In this document: one piece after another, positions 13,265-25,195 of the stretch
Layout: the number at the start of each line of letters is the position of its first letter
Numbering within the stretch: position 1 is the first letter of the stretch
Assembly (NCBI RefSeq): GCF_043290135.1
Contig: NC_134710.1
Span: forward strand, 251,770,092-251,834,091
Source of the DNA: Rhipicephalus microplus
Lineage: Eukaryota; Arthropoda; Arachnida; Ixodida; Ixodidae
Direction: 5' to 3'
DNA length: 64,000 nt
Notes under the pieces: generated by a model
Database searches by the model: none
Seen by the model: the letters and a program-made list of their open reading frames with translations, nothing else
What the model was told of the DNA's origin: nothing
Position numbers and translations under genes: made by a program

Positions 13265-14345
13265 TACGATGTGGACGTAAATCATGCCGTACATGACTTC
13301 CATGTCACGATTATGATGTTTGAACGTGTCGTTTACCTTCGTTGCGTATACACCTCACGTGATATCAAACTTGCTATTTGTTGAGGTAGCGCAAAAGCCG
13401 CGAGCATGCTATGAGCGTAGCATGTAGTCATGATTTACATGACACGCATGTCATGATTATCATATTTGGACGTCGTCCATTCACGTTACGTAATACCAAA
13501 CTTTATATATCTGAAGCTAGCGAAACGGCCGCGAGCACATCATGAGCGTGGTATGTTGTCGTGTTCTTACACGACACGCATGTCATGATTATCATGTTTG
13601 GACGCGTCATTTACCTTTGTCGTCTATTCGCGTCATGTGATACCAAATTTCGTATATATGGAGCTAGCAAAACGGCCGCGATTGCGCCTAGTGTGTAACA
13701 TGTAGTCATGTTGTACATAACACGCATATGATAATTGTCATGTTTGGCCGTGTCATTTACCTTCGCCGTTTATTCACGTCACTTGATACCAAACTTGGTA
13801 TATAGGGAGCTAGGGAAACGGCTGCGAGTGCGCTATGAGTGTAGCATGTAGTCAGGTTTTACATGACACGCATCTCATGAGTATCATGTTTAGCCATGTC
13901 ATTTACCTTCGTCGTCTATTCATGTCCCGCGATACCATATTTTTTATATGTAGAGCCAGCGAAACGGCTTTGAGCGCGTATTGAGAGCAGCATGTAGTCA
14001 TGTTTTACATGACACACATATCATGATTATCATGTTGAGACATTTCATATACCTTCATCGCCCATTCACGCAGTGCAATACCGAATTTGGTATATGTGAA
14101 GCTGCAGAAACGGCCGCAAGTAAATCATGAGCGTGGCATGTAGTCATCTTCTTAGATGACACGCATCTCATGACTATCATGTTCGTACCGGTCATATATA
14201 TTCGTCATCCATTCACGTGGCGTAAATTAGCCGAAGCTCGTATATGTGAAGCTAGCAAAACTACCGCGAGCACACCATGAGTGTGGTATGTACTAATGTG
14301 TTACATGACATGCATGTCATGATTTTTACGTTAGGGTCTGTTCTT
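13265..14345 (+). repeat. Tandem array, ~146-bp unit, about 8 degenerate copies
   Basis: The landmark TCATGATTATCATGTTTGG recurs, with variation, at about 13306, 13452, 13583, 13727, 13874, 14020, 14167 and 14316. Most spacings are 144-149 bp; one unit is shortened to about 131 by loss of the ATTTACCTTCGTCG part. Each unit also contains ACATGACACGCATGTCATG, GATACCAAA and AGCTAGCGAAACGGCCGCGAG. The last unit contains a perfect 16-bp palindrome at 14305-14320. No coding frame persists. Confidence 0.92.
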
Positions 14346-15226
14346 ATGTTCGCCATGTAGTCATCTCAACCCTACCAGTTTTGCAGTATGTCATGTCCTG
14401 GAATCAATATGTCATGGTCCTTGAATGTGACACGTCAAAGAATTGTCGAGCATGGTATATAGTGTCGTCAGCGAAGCGATCCTCTGCAGCATTTCGATCA
14501 TACCGGCGACTGTAGGCGGCGCAACGGTAGTTTAAAATGGCACACGAGTCGTTGATGAGGCGATCTCGCGAGCGTACGCGTCAAGGCTAGCAAAGGACTT
14601 CAGGCCCTGTAGTTTCGCCGTAGACCATACTTTCTTTCTATAAAGAGGCGCATACATGTTTGAATGAAGGCGAAGAAATCAGCCACATCATTTGCCCTAC
14701 CGCTGGATAAGAAAAAAAGAAGGCCTGACGTTTTACGGGCCACCGAAGCGGTGTCTCGGGCCAATAGTTTACCTCCTGCCCGCTGTGTATTACACAAATT
14801 TGCACACTCAGCAGATAGAAATTACAAATTTAATATCACTTTCAGGGTATTTGACAGAACACGAACAAACTTACCGTGCTACAAATAGAATCACATATAT
14901 AAAAGATTATAGAGGGACCCTTCGAGGCTGTGTAAAGCGAACACACGCAGGTAAAGTTTCTACAAGCTGCAAGTTATCTTTTCGTGCAATTTTCTTTCTT
15001 CACACTTAAATTACTACTAATGACATCCGCTATACTTTCCTTGACTATATTGTCTGTTAGTTCTGTTAACATTAGGTACTGGCACAGGCAGTGAGTGACT
15101 AACTCGAAATCGCCACATTTCGGCGGGCCTGATACGCAAGAACACTTGTGTAATCATGTCTAGGTGCACAGTAAAGAACACTTCGAGGCCTCGAATATTT
15201 ACCACGTGTGTGTAGCCCACAATTCT
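14346..15226. other. Unassigned region
   Basis: A 105-codon plus frame (14692-15009) and shadows occur here. None shows a known domain. Confidence 0.35.
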
Positions 15227-15475
15227 GATAGATTTGAATGATTGAATCTGGGGTTTAACGTCCAAAAACCACCATATCATTATAAGAGACGCCGTAGTGG
15301 AGGGCTCCATAAATTTCAACCACCTGAGGTTCTTTAACATGCACCCAAATCTGAGCCCACGGGCCTACTGCATTTTCGCCTCCATAAAAAATGTAGCCGC
15401 CGCCGCCGGAATTCGATCCCGCGACCTGCGGGTCAGCAGCTGAGTACTTTAGCCACTGGACCAGCGCGGCAGCCG
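15227..15475 (-). mobile_element. Ruka-like SINE, full length, minus strand, with target-site duplication
   Basis: On the minus strand it shows box A (CAGTGGCTAAAGTACTCAG), box B (GGGATCGAATTCC), a body and a tail TTAAACCCCAGATTCAATC. Flanking copies CCCACAATTCT (15216-15226) and CCTACAATTCT (15476-15486) match at 10 of 11 bases and mark the insertion site. Confidence 0.93.
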
Positions 15476-15512
15476 CCTACAATTCTCCGAACGTTTCTCA
15501 AGTATTTCTGGG

Positions 15513-15800
15513 CCCGGATTCACAAAACTCACTTACGAAAACATTTTTGCGCAAGAGAAATTTTGTTGCGTAAGTCGATTCACGAAACGAAAAAACGTCG
15601 TAAGAGGCCATAGTTGTCCCATCGGCCACTGCAAATAAAGCGCGCTGTGACTGCCCGGGAACATGTCAGCGATGGTGATGCAGTTGCTATATTTGCTTAC
15701 GTCACTGAAAAGTGCTCGTAAGTGGATTCACGAAGCGAAATTGTGCGTAAAAACAGCATGGCTGAGAGAAAATCCCAAGAGTGGTCCGGACCACTCTTAG
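15513..15800. mobile_element. MITE-like segment starting GGGCCCGGATTCACAAA, with perfect palindrome
   Basis: It begins GGGCCCGGATTCACAAA and contains two near-identical blocks, GTAAGTCGATTCACGAAACG (about 15570) and GTAAGTGGATTCACGAAGCG (about 15719). It ends near a perfect 22-bp palindrome at 15777-15798 (half-site AAGAGTGGTCC). A similar GGGCCGAATTCACAAA end occurs inverted at 25177-25193. The structure suggests the terminus of a DNA transposon or a derived MITE. The family is not established. Confidence 0.45.
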
Positions 15801-17768
15801 GAACAATGTGGCTACTTAGAACCTGCTGCCGCAGCGGTATACTTTGGTGCCCTGGCTGGTTTTGAGTTATTTCACGCCCATTAAGGGCTGCTTGATGACT
15901 GCTGGTGCGCTTTTATTTCTTTCGGCGCTTTGAGCTTCGCGTGTTGTTTCCCTTGTACGCAGTGGATGGTGTTGACAACCACCACCGTCCAATAAGTTCG
16001 AAGTCGCAGTAATTGAAGAATTCTATTGGGCGTCAATGGCATAAAACTAAGCATGTAAAGATTTGTGGTTGGATGAAAACCAATGTGATACGTGAATGGT
16101 CGGTGCATTCGAACGCGACATGACATAGGATCAACCTTATTTGTTATGTTGTTGTGTTGCGCCCCATCTCATCCAATTTAAAGTGCGACTTGAGATCCTT
16201 GCCTCATTGGTGGAAATTACCACCAAAGAAGTTAATGGGAGCACATTCTTTGCACGCTATTGGAAATAAAAATGAGAGGAAGTTTTCAGTGAGTGGTTCA
16301 TAAAGTTTGTGCTCTAGTGTACTTTCATTGGCTCCAACTGTCCAATGGTTGCGATCTCTGAAATACAGCTGTCGATACACTTTGGGACGATCTGGAACAA
16401 AGCGTACTTTGTAAACCAAAGCCTATTAGGGGTGCGCGTGATTACGCATGGAACTACAAACAAATCATGCATCTTCACCCTCACTGTTCAGACACCGATA
16501 TGCACCATGATAATATGGCAAGCAATCGGAATAAAATGACCCTAGTAACTTTGTATGACACCGAAAATATGCAAACCCTCATGATTCTGGAGCAAACCTT
16601 GGCTGAATTCATCCCTGCGTCAATTACCAGCCATTTAACTTGGCGCACGAACATCGTTCAAAGGTAGAGCAAGCCACTGACATGTATTTTGTGCGACGCA
16701 GCGGCCACTTGACCTGAGAATAATAGCCTTGCGAAGGCGAATCCCCTGTCGCATGCTCTGATCGAAGCAGACGACAAACGCGAGCAGACGACGGCTTGGC
16801 CGACAGGCACAGCTTGTGATTGGTTGTGAAGCAATGCCCTCTACATCAGCTCACTCCGTGACGTTGCCAAAACACTTCTTTCATCTGGCACGCCTGTCCT
16901 GTTCGTCATATTACCCCCCTCGCTCATAAGAGAAATTTTTTTTACGCCGTGAAAATAGTGCAAGTACTTTCTAAGAGCTCTCTTACGTGCGGTGCAGTTG
17001 TCGAAAACAACATGGCGTCGTAAACAGCATATCGGTCGGTGCGACTTTCAGCAAATGCTTCTCACACGAGTTACTTCAGCGTTTGACCGGATGTATTGTG
17101 ATTACAGCAGCTCTTTCAGTGCGTGTGAGCAGTGCAGAAAGCTGTGGCAGTGCAATGGTGTACGGTGAAGCGCAGCGAAGCCTGTGCGTCGGTGTGATTA
17201 TCAAGCGGGGATCGGCGTCGATGTATCGACGGCAACTAGCACTCGAGAAGGCTGCAATGTGTGTTTTTGTGCCGGTAACAGTTCGTTCGCTTGACTTTCC
17301 AGTCTCTCAGTTGGGTGCTGTGCGACATTTCGGATTGACAGCGTTTTGACACGTTACTTGAGTGACCCCAAGTACGTACGGAAACGTATGAACTACGCGC
17401 TCGGTTCTTGCTTCGCCACTAGTTAGCCCGTACGCTTCTATTTACTTGAGAGCAATGTACTGTTCGGAAGTGAAACGATGTTCGTTGTGAACAGTGGTGC
17501 TGTGTTGACGTTCCAAGACTTGTGAACAAGCTGTGCTCGTGTGACCGAAAATTGAAAGACAGCGTTGATAACTGTTTTGCCCGGCGAAGTTATGGTAGGG
17601 CAGCTTGGCGCTTTTGTTTATTAAGTCGTCACTTCTCCTTTTTGTGATAACCATAGTCCTAGCGCTGTGATGTGATCAACCAAAACTGCGAGATGCTACA
17701 TTCTGTTGTGGATCGTGTTGCTTTGGAAGCGCGCCTAGACTGTTCTTCGGTAACAACTTGAGAGTTCT
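15801..17768. other. Unassigned region upstream of the Harbinger exons
   Basis: No protein family recognised. A 120-codon plus frame (16987-17349) has no signature. The region may hold the 5' part of the Harbinger-like element, but I see no terminal repeat that proves it. Confidence 0.3.
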
Positions 17769-19600
17769 ATGTGGCAGCGAGAGCCCGTGAACGTCAAGCT
17801 TCCCTTCGGCCCCCAGAAAAAGCAAAGATTTCACCGGTGCCTTGGTTTGGATGAAGTTGTAGGCCAATATCGCCTAACTACACGTTTCCGAGTTCGTCTG
17901 GCCATCGTTTTTCACGGCACTAGAGCCTTGACAACAGCCGGTCATGGCCAATTCTTACACTTTATCAATGGACGTGCACGCCTGGCCAGCCCTTCATTGC
18001 TGTCATTGGCAGCTTCCAGTCTGCAGATGCCCTTTGCCTGTTGGCCGTACTTGGTTCCTCATGACACCGACGGCTACTAAATGCTGCCATCGGTGAGTTC
18101 ACCTTGCAGAACTAAATTTCACCAGTACTATAATTCACGCAGTTCTATAACGTGTGCAAGTTTTTAAGCCCATCAGATGTAATGTTTCTCTATGGTAAGT
18201 TGAAGCATGAAAAATATACTACTACTGTCATATACATACGTATATTATGGAGCAAATACATAAAAAGTTTTTTGTGATTTGACACAAGTGAGCTCTTGTT
18301 TGATTATGAGGTTGGGCCTGTCGATTAACCACGTTTGATAGTTGGAAAGTTAATGTGAATTTATTCTTCAGAAGCCAGGTTGCGCTTAAAAAATTTATGT
18401 TATTTTGGAAAATTAGTTCTATAGACGATTACCACTGTGCTAGTACTATACTTCAGTAGGACATAAATATTGCGGTACGTAAATTTTACATGAGGCTTCA
18501 GTTTATTTCAAAGTGATTATAGCAGATTTTGGTCACATAAACGAAGTGATAGCTTCCTCAAATAAGTATTAGAAGTGAGTGCTTTAATGATTGTTTTTAA
18601 ATATCTCGTTTTTGGCTCTCTACAGATCGCAGAGTATGGTTTGTTAAGGTCCTGTGATGCATCGGTTACACATTATGGCACATCGATCCTCATCATTACT
18701 TGGAGCACTTGTACAAAAATAGGAAGGACACGTTCTCCCTAACTATGCAAGCCTATGTCACTGCTGGGACTGTTATCATTCAGCGGATGTGGCGTGGAAG
18801 CATGCAAGGCAGCCTCATCTGGAAAGACTGCGATCTGCTTGGGAGCTTCAAGGGCACAAAACTGCTTAACGGCTGGCTTCAAAGTTAGTTTTTCTTTAAT
18901 ACATACGATTACGTGAGCACCACTTAGTGTGCACAAATTGAAAACCCAAGCATGGTCGCTTTCAGTGGATACCTGTACTATTCTTACACATAATTCTTAT
19001 TCAACATTTATAGAACTAAATTGCAAGATAATTGAGAATGTTGAAAGCTGAAAGCCTGCAGCTTATGAATGAAACTCCAATAATCTGAGACTCAAAAGCT
19101 TGTGCTTTGAAACGAGCACAAATACTTTGATTCCTTATTGAGCTCTCGAGCTTGTGACTCCCTCTGTGGGTCAAGTGCTCTGGAAGGAAATAGCAAGTGG
19201 GTGAAAATTTCCTGGCTGTTGACAACTTGTAAGGAGAAAGACCTATTGAAGAAGCTTCAGATGACATAGGGCCAGTAACTGCATCTTTTACCTAATGTAG
19301 CTTTTTCTCTCTCAGTGCTGTTGCTTATGTTTCAGCCGAACATGTTCACCACGATTGCATAGTGATATATATTTTTCTACAAATTGTACCTGACCTAAGT
19401 ATGCATTGTTGATCTCTAAAGGTGACGTTCAGTGTGTTTCAAAGCCATGGCTTCTCATTTCTTTGTCTGTGACTAGCCTATTTCAGCAGCAGAGCGATGC
19501 AGCTAGCACACATGCAATCCAAGTCATGGAGCGCTCCTTTGGTGTTCTGTGCAGGACGCAGCATATCCATCCGGCAAGACACTGGTATCAACAATAATGG
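17769..19600 (+). pseudogene. PIF/Harbinger transposase gene, three exon-like blocks, inactivated
   Basis: Exon-like block A (17769-18092) encodes RFHRCLGLDEV and, in a shifted frame, a GSFQ segment typical of the N-terminal half. It ends at a good donor, G|GTGAGT. Block B (18626-18884) follows acceptor TCTCTACAG. It reads FVKVL-stop-CIGYTLWHIDPHHYLEHLYKN, then RKDTFSLTMQAY and WRGSMQGSLIWK, and ends at donor GTTAGT. Block C follows CTATTTCAG (about 19487) and carries MERSFGVL, a hallmark Harbinger C-terminal motif. The catalytic DDE nuclease is dead. There is an in-frame TGA at 18655-18657, and the first Asp in the CID(G/C)TH motif is Gly. The intron-exon structure argues that it was once a spliced autonomous element or a domesticated HARBI1-like gene. 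The frameshift and stop favour a dead transposon. Confidence 0.7.
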
Positions 19601-22123
19601 TGAGTGTTGGTGGCACCTGTAGGAGCCCGTTGTGTTTGTTGCATATGATTATTTCCCCTGATGAAGTGCATTTTTGAAAGGTTTTCTTCATTTAGAATAA
19701 TAGATGTCAGCAACAAGCACACTCATAATCCACAAGTTCTTTGTGTCTTCTAGACTGCCCATTTGCTCCTATACGCAGTACGGTGAGCTGGCTATGTTAG
19801 ACAGCCTTAAAGTTAGGAACATTGGCTGTTGCGTTGTAATGCAGTCTAACTTGTATTTCTTAGTGAACTTATTTGTGGTCTGCTTCTCGCACCTAGTGTA
19901 AAGTCAAAATAGAAGAAACTTTATTGGCTTTTTATGTCTGGCAGAAGTTTCATGCCTTCATCTATAACGTTGTAGTTTTGCTCTTGTATCTTAATAAATA
20001 TATTTTCAGTCTTCACTGTTTGTGTGTGTGTGTGTTGAGGCTTGTCATTGGCTTCTGAAAATACAATATCTGTAAATATGAGCACATAATTGACAACTAT
20101 ACACTCTTGCATGTAGCATGGTTGTAACAATGATCTGTATTTTTCTAAGTTCCAGCAGTAAGAAGGGGTTTGGTGCTCCACGGTCATGTACAGTGTATCA
20201 AGAACAGAGCACAGAAGACCAACAAGTATAAAGGGACTGCCAGTGACTGTTCTCCTGCTCAAAGTTTACTACAGCAGAAAGAGCACATTGTGATGTCAGG
20301 AGCAGCTGCTGCTTAACTTCTTAGCAGTGCATTATTCAGCAGTTCATTTGCTTGCATTCAAAATTATTTAAATTTTGCATGGAAGATACCAAACTATGAC
20401 ACTAATTTAAAGGCTGCTGTAGTGTTAGTGGGCAAATATTTTTGAGCTGAAGTTTTTAACATGTGTGTTAAGTGCCTGCGTGCCTCTACATTTACATGCC
20501 AGAAATCACAGCATCCATGGTCGCCAATGGTAACTGTGTCTGCATTCTTTGTAGTACAAGAAGTAAAGCCATGGATGCAGTAATCATGTACTTAGTCGAT
20601 GTAATCCTTCAGTGTACACTCATTTGTATAGCACCAATGATGCTATGAGTGTATAAGCTCTGGGAAGTGAATCTATGTGGATTATTTTATTTGGAAGGAA
20701 GTAGATCATCACCACTCCTAGTATATCTTAACATAAAATTTTAGTGCTTGGGTATTATCCCACTGCCTGTCCGTCCTTCAACAGTCCACTTATCTACTGT
20801 GTAAGTGTAACTTTTTAAATGTATACTTTGCTCGGATAGATTTGTTCATAATGTAATGCAAGTGACTTATCATCTATGCAGCTCTACTCAGACTAAAAAT
20901 AAAAGTACTTATTTTTATATGTAGCTATACCATGCATTCACTTGTGTTTTTCTAGGTGCCTGTACAATTGTTTAGCCCTACAAAAGTGCTGGTATACTCT
21001 AATATTGAATCTGGCATCTTAAAACAGTTTGTTAGTGGAAGTAAGAATGTGTTTACAATCCATATTACTATCCTCAGATGAACTGTGAAAACTCTGTGGA
21101 AATTTATTTACATTTTTTGAACTTTGTGAAGGCAAATGTTGTTATGTTCTTTTATTGTGGTCCCTGTTTCATGCAAATGACACATAATTACTTTGCAGTG
21201 GCATAGTATTAGTTGTTATTTTACACATATGTGCTGAGCAACATCGCAGTTGAGGCCAGCAGCAAGACATACATGCAGTGCACTGGAGCATCACCTCACA
21301 TAGTGTACAGTCTTTGCCCACCAGTAAACTCAATATTTTTCAAGCAGACTAATAGACAGCTGTATGGGAACTGTGTTGATGTGCAAACTTTGAAGTCTTC
21401 TTGAGGAGTGTTTTTCATCATTTTTGTCCAAGTGAAGTAGCTACCCAAGGCCACAACTGGTGGGAATGTGGTGGTTTCCTCTCTCCAAAAGCACTCTTAC
21501 CAGCTGCCTCAATGTTAGCATGGGGTGAATTCACGAACTGGAAAAATAATTGGTCTTTCTTGGCCGAAAGAGTCGCTTCCACCGTTGAGCCACCACGACG
21601 CACCAGAATAGAAACTTTTAGCTAAATAAAGTTGATTCTACTTTTGAGAAGTGTTTTGGGGAAACGAAATGGCACCTATAGCTGTCAATATAAACGCTGT
21701 TTGCACCAAGGAGCTTAGTAGCTTATAATTGTATTATTCATGTTTTGTCTAGAATTTACTCGTGCTGTGCCAACTTTCAGCCCAAGTGTCCTAACATGCT
21801 TTGTTAGTAGGTTGTGAATGAGCCAAGCTATGTAAATAAACAGAGTGATATTGCAGACATGTACAAAATATTGATGCACAGCCCTATTCTTTAGCATGAC
21901 ATTGTCAAGGGCTTTATTCTTGTGTTTTTTATAAAAACTGCTTGTCACTGGGCAACAGCAGAAAACTATGCATCAAGCTTTTGCGAGATGATTCGAGAAA
22001 CACCATGTTCAGACATAACAGTGCCGGTGGATATCTCTCGTAAGTTACTTTCTGTAGTATATTCAAAATGAGTGTATTAGAATTGTTGTTTTATAGCCAT
22101 TCATTTTAATATTTACACCTGAG
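19601..22123. other. Unassigned AT-rich region
   Basis: No further transposase domain recognised. A possible polyadenylation signal AATAAA occurs at about 21624-21629, and a 74-codon frame (21401-21625) ends just before it. A second, DNA-binding gene expected in complete Harbinger elements was not identified. Confidence 0.3.
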
Positions 22124-22385
22124 TGTATGTATGTATGTATGTATGTATGTATGTATGTATGTATGTATGTATGTATGTATGTATGTATGTATGTATGTAT
22201 GTATGTATGTATGTATGTATGTATGTATGTATGTATGTATGTATGTATGTATGTATGTATGTATGTATGTATGTATGTATGTATGTATGTATGTATGTAT
22301 GTATGTATGTATGTATGTATGTATGTATGTATGTATGTATGTATGTATGTATGTATGTATGTATGTATGTATGTATGTATGTATG
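22124..22385. repeat. (GTAT)n microsatellite, ~262 bp
   Basis: About 65 uninterrupted tetranucleotide units with no substitutions. Open frames on both strands (MYVC and HTYI repeats) are artefacts of the repeat. Confidence 0.99.
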
Positions 22386-23504
22386 CATCTTTTAAATGAG
22401 AATCTGTTTATCATTGGTGAGTAAGTTTGGTAATGATTTGGCGGAATTTGTTTCTAGTTATTTCTCTTTTGAGCCATTATACATTTCAATTTGTTTTGTA
22501 CTGCATAAAAATAAATGTAACCTTACACAGAATATGTGTGTTCGAAGAAGTTTCATTTACCAACCTACAGTCATGGGCAAGAAATTGGGTAAAATGGAAC
22601 GAACCTGCGAAGATTAGTTTCGAGCATAGCTACTCCACATGGCATATCTCGTACACATTGCGTTGGTTGAATATGTCGATTTCAACCTTTCAATTTTAAT
22701 CAGAATAAGCAAGCTATCACCTGTGGTTGTATATGTGTGTGATATTTATGCATACTGTGATACCGGTTCGCAATTACAATTAAGGTCACAAACCTAGTCA
22801 AGCTGAATACACGATTTTTGTCCATGCACCTTTCATCTGCACTGGAACTGTTGTTAATAAAAAATAAACTTCAGTTTAGAAATTTATTCTAGTAGCCAAA
22901 AGCAGGGTATCTCTTTATCACACAAATCAAATTGCCATTGTTCTGTTTCATTCTGGACAATACGGGACCCTCTCAGCAGAACTCGATTAACTGCTATAGT
23001 TCATTTTAACCATTGACAGCGACATTACACTGAAGCGTGCAGCATGACAAATAGCGGGAGAGAAGACACAAACTAATCACTCTGTTTGCATCAGCTCTAA
23101 CTGTCCGTGCTCTTTCGTCTTGCTGCATGTGATGATGCCCACCAAATTAGCACGAAAGCGTGTCCCTACAAAGGCAGTCAACTTGGCTGCAAGCAGTTAG
23201 CTCACTGCATGTGTAGATTTTCTTCAAAACACCGTGAAGACTGATTGCTGATCGAATATTCAAACACGTGAAAAGTAATATACCCGGTATGATATTGGTA
23301 TTTCAGCACTGGACACTTTTGCGATAAGAGAGGATGGAGGAGAAAATTATGAACCCTGAATTGTTTAATTTTTGAAGGAGCACAGTACAGCGCTTTTGGA
23401 TCAAAAGGGGAGTGAAAGAAGCAAGTGCGAAAGCCTACTTCTCAAAAACTTAGTACCTACCACCACGCATAATGTCAGGCCGGGCAACCTCTTGAAAAAA
23501 AAAA
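22386..23504. other. Unassigned region
   Basis: No feature recognised. Confidence 0.35.
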
Positions 23505-23583
23505 GTGCTCAGTGATTCTGCGAATCGAACCAAGTACCTCCTAGATTGTAGTTGAGCGCTGTAACCGCTCGTCCACTGCAGCA
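23505..23583 (-). repeat. tRNA-like sequence (SINE head or decayed tRNA)
   Basis: The minus strand reads AGTGGACGAGCGGTTACAGC (box A region), then about 35 bases later TTGGTTCGATTCGCAG (box B). The D-arm-like part resembles Ser/Leu tRNAs. Downstream is a run of T on this strand (the A-run at 23495-23504 on plus), a plausible Pol III stop. No CCA-adjacent acceptor pairing was found, so this is not called a tRNA gene. Confidence 0.5.
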
Positions 23584-25080
23584 GTGCTTGTGTTCGCCTT
23601 ATTGCTGATATATCGTCATTCCTTCGAGTGAAGCCAAATGCAAAAACGTCCCGTGAAACTTTGTCAAAAATAGAAAAAATAGTTAGAATGCGTTTTCCCA
23701 AGGTTACTAGAAGATAGAAACCGCCACGTGTGATTGTATAACCGTGCGCTATTTATTCTTGTACATTACTGTCATGACGTTGGGATAGCCGGCTCTAACG
23801 TACGCTACCTTCTCATAGTTTTCCAGTAATAGATAAGAAAATAAAAATATATATCGGCCTGTGACAACGCTAATCAACAATTATGAGTTCACTGTCACTA
23901 GTGTCACTTTCACTAGATGAATGCTCAGTTTGCTTTCATTATCGTTATTTAGGAAAGCTTTGGCTCATTAACTCAACTCTCTTAATTAGCATAGATTCTC
24001 ACACCTAAACAGTCACACTTCATCTCGCTTTCTGAGTGGCTGTCACTCTCATATAATGCGTACTCCACTTTTTTATGCTCTCCGAGCATCTGACCCTGTT
24101 TTGCGGAGACTTTCTCTGACGTCTGCTGGGCCAGAAAATTGTCTTCATAATCTATCAATTTCAAGCTTTCGCGAAACCGAAACGAGAGTCTCTCTCTCTT
24201 TTCATCCTTTTCGCACGTGTGATAACGTCTCTCCACCTCAAGACTCGTATACACGTCCCTTGCTTTGTGCACTCAAACAACGCTGGGCGAAATATTTGCA
24301 CCGTGTTTTGTGAAAAGCATTAGCACTGAGACACCTCCCGACAAGTCTCCCTCATTTTACGTAGACATATATCTAAGCGTAAGCGTATGCACGTTCTCGC
24401 ATTCCGGCTTTATAAAAATGCTGCGGTGCATGGAACCAGCGAAATTGCGCTCACAATTTCATTTGATTACTGCTGTTATCTATTTCCGCACAATTCGTCT
24501 GCAGGCACTAAAGTCGCTCATGTGTCTTGTAATAAGAATATTGTAACAAAGGCTACCTTTGACTATAGGTACAAAACACCCTTACGTTCACCACTATACC
24601 GTGGTAGGTTGCACCAAATTAGTTAAGTAGCAGCGCAGCTTCAATGAAATGTAAGGTAACTGGTCGCGTTAAATAGGGGAAGACATTCGAGGCACATTTT
24701 CAAACATTGCATGCATCGATTTATGTGTGGTTTCATTTATATGGTACACCTGGAGTGTTGTTTACTTGTACTTGGCGAGATAGTGCATGGATTGCTCGAT
24801 GACCTAAGGCTATCGAGCAATTTCGTTTTTAGCTACAGTCGTTGATGAAAGGCGAGTGCTTGGCTTTGCACAGCCCGCCAAAACGCCTATTACAACGTAC
24901 GCGGCATCCCGTAAGCGCTGTAGCAGACGCTCGCGGAACTGAAACTTAGATGCAGCAAATCATTGGCTGTCATCGTATACTCTCGATGCTAGACGCTTTG
25001 CGTGCTACCTTGATATTATCGGCACACACTTCTTTCTTTCCTTATCGTTTCATCAGCTATCGTGTGTCCTCCTTGCCCTC
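23584..25080. other. Unassigned region
   Basis: Nothing recognised. Short frames on both strands lack signatures. Confidence 0.35.
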
Positions 25081-25084
25081 TTAA

Positions 25085-25195
25085 GTGGCGAATAAGTTAA
25101 ATTCATACCCGCGCTATAGTAATCCCTCCAGATAAGAGAACTTTTGGCTAAGAAAATGCGTAGCCAAAGAGAAAGCTTTGTGAATTCGGCCCCTG
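25085..25195 (-). mobile_element. DNA-transposon/MITE terminus GGGGCCGAATTCACAAAG
   Basis: Read on the minus strand it begins GGGGCCGAATTCACAAAG and continues CTTTCTCTTTGGCTACGC. It is similar to, and inverted relative to, the end at 15513. The other end of this copy is not evident. Whether it pairs with 15513 across the Harbinger exons is open. Confidence 0.4.

Noticed and set aside
13265..14345. CRISPR-like array
   Set aside because: Long diverged units with no separate spacers in an arthropod genome; it is a satellite-type tandem repeat.
22106..22424. 90-102-codon frames encoding MYVC or HTYI repeats
   Set aside because: Produced by the perfect GTAT microsatellite.
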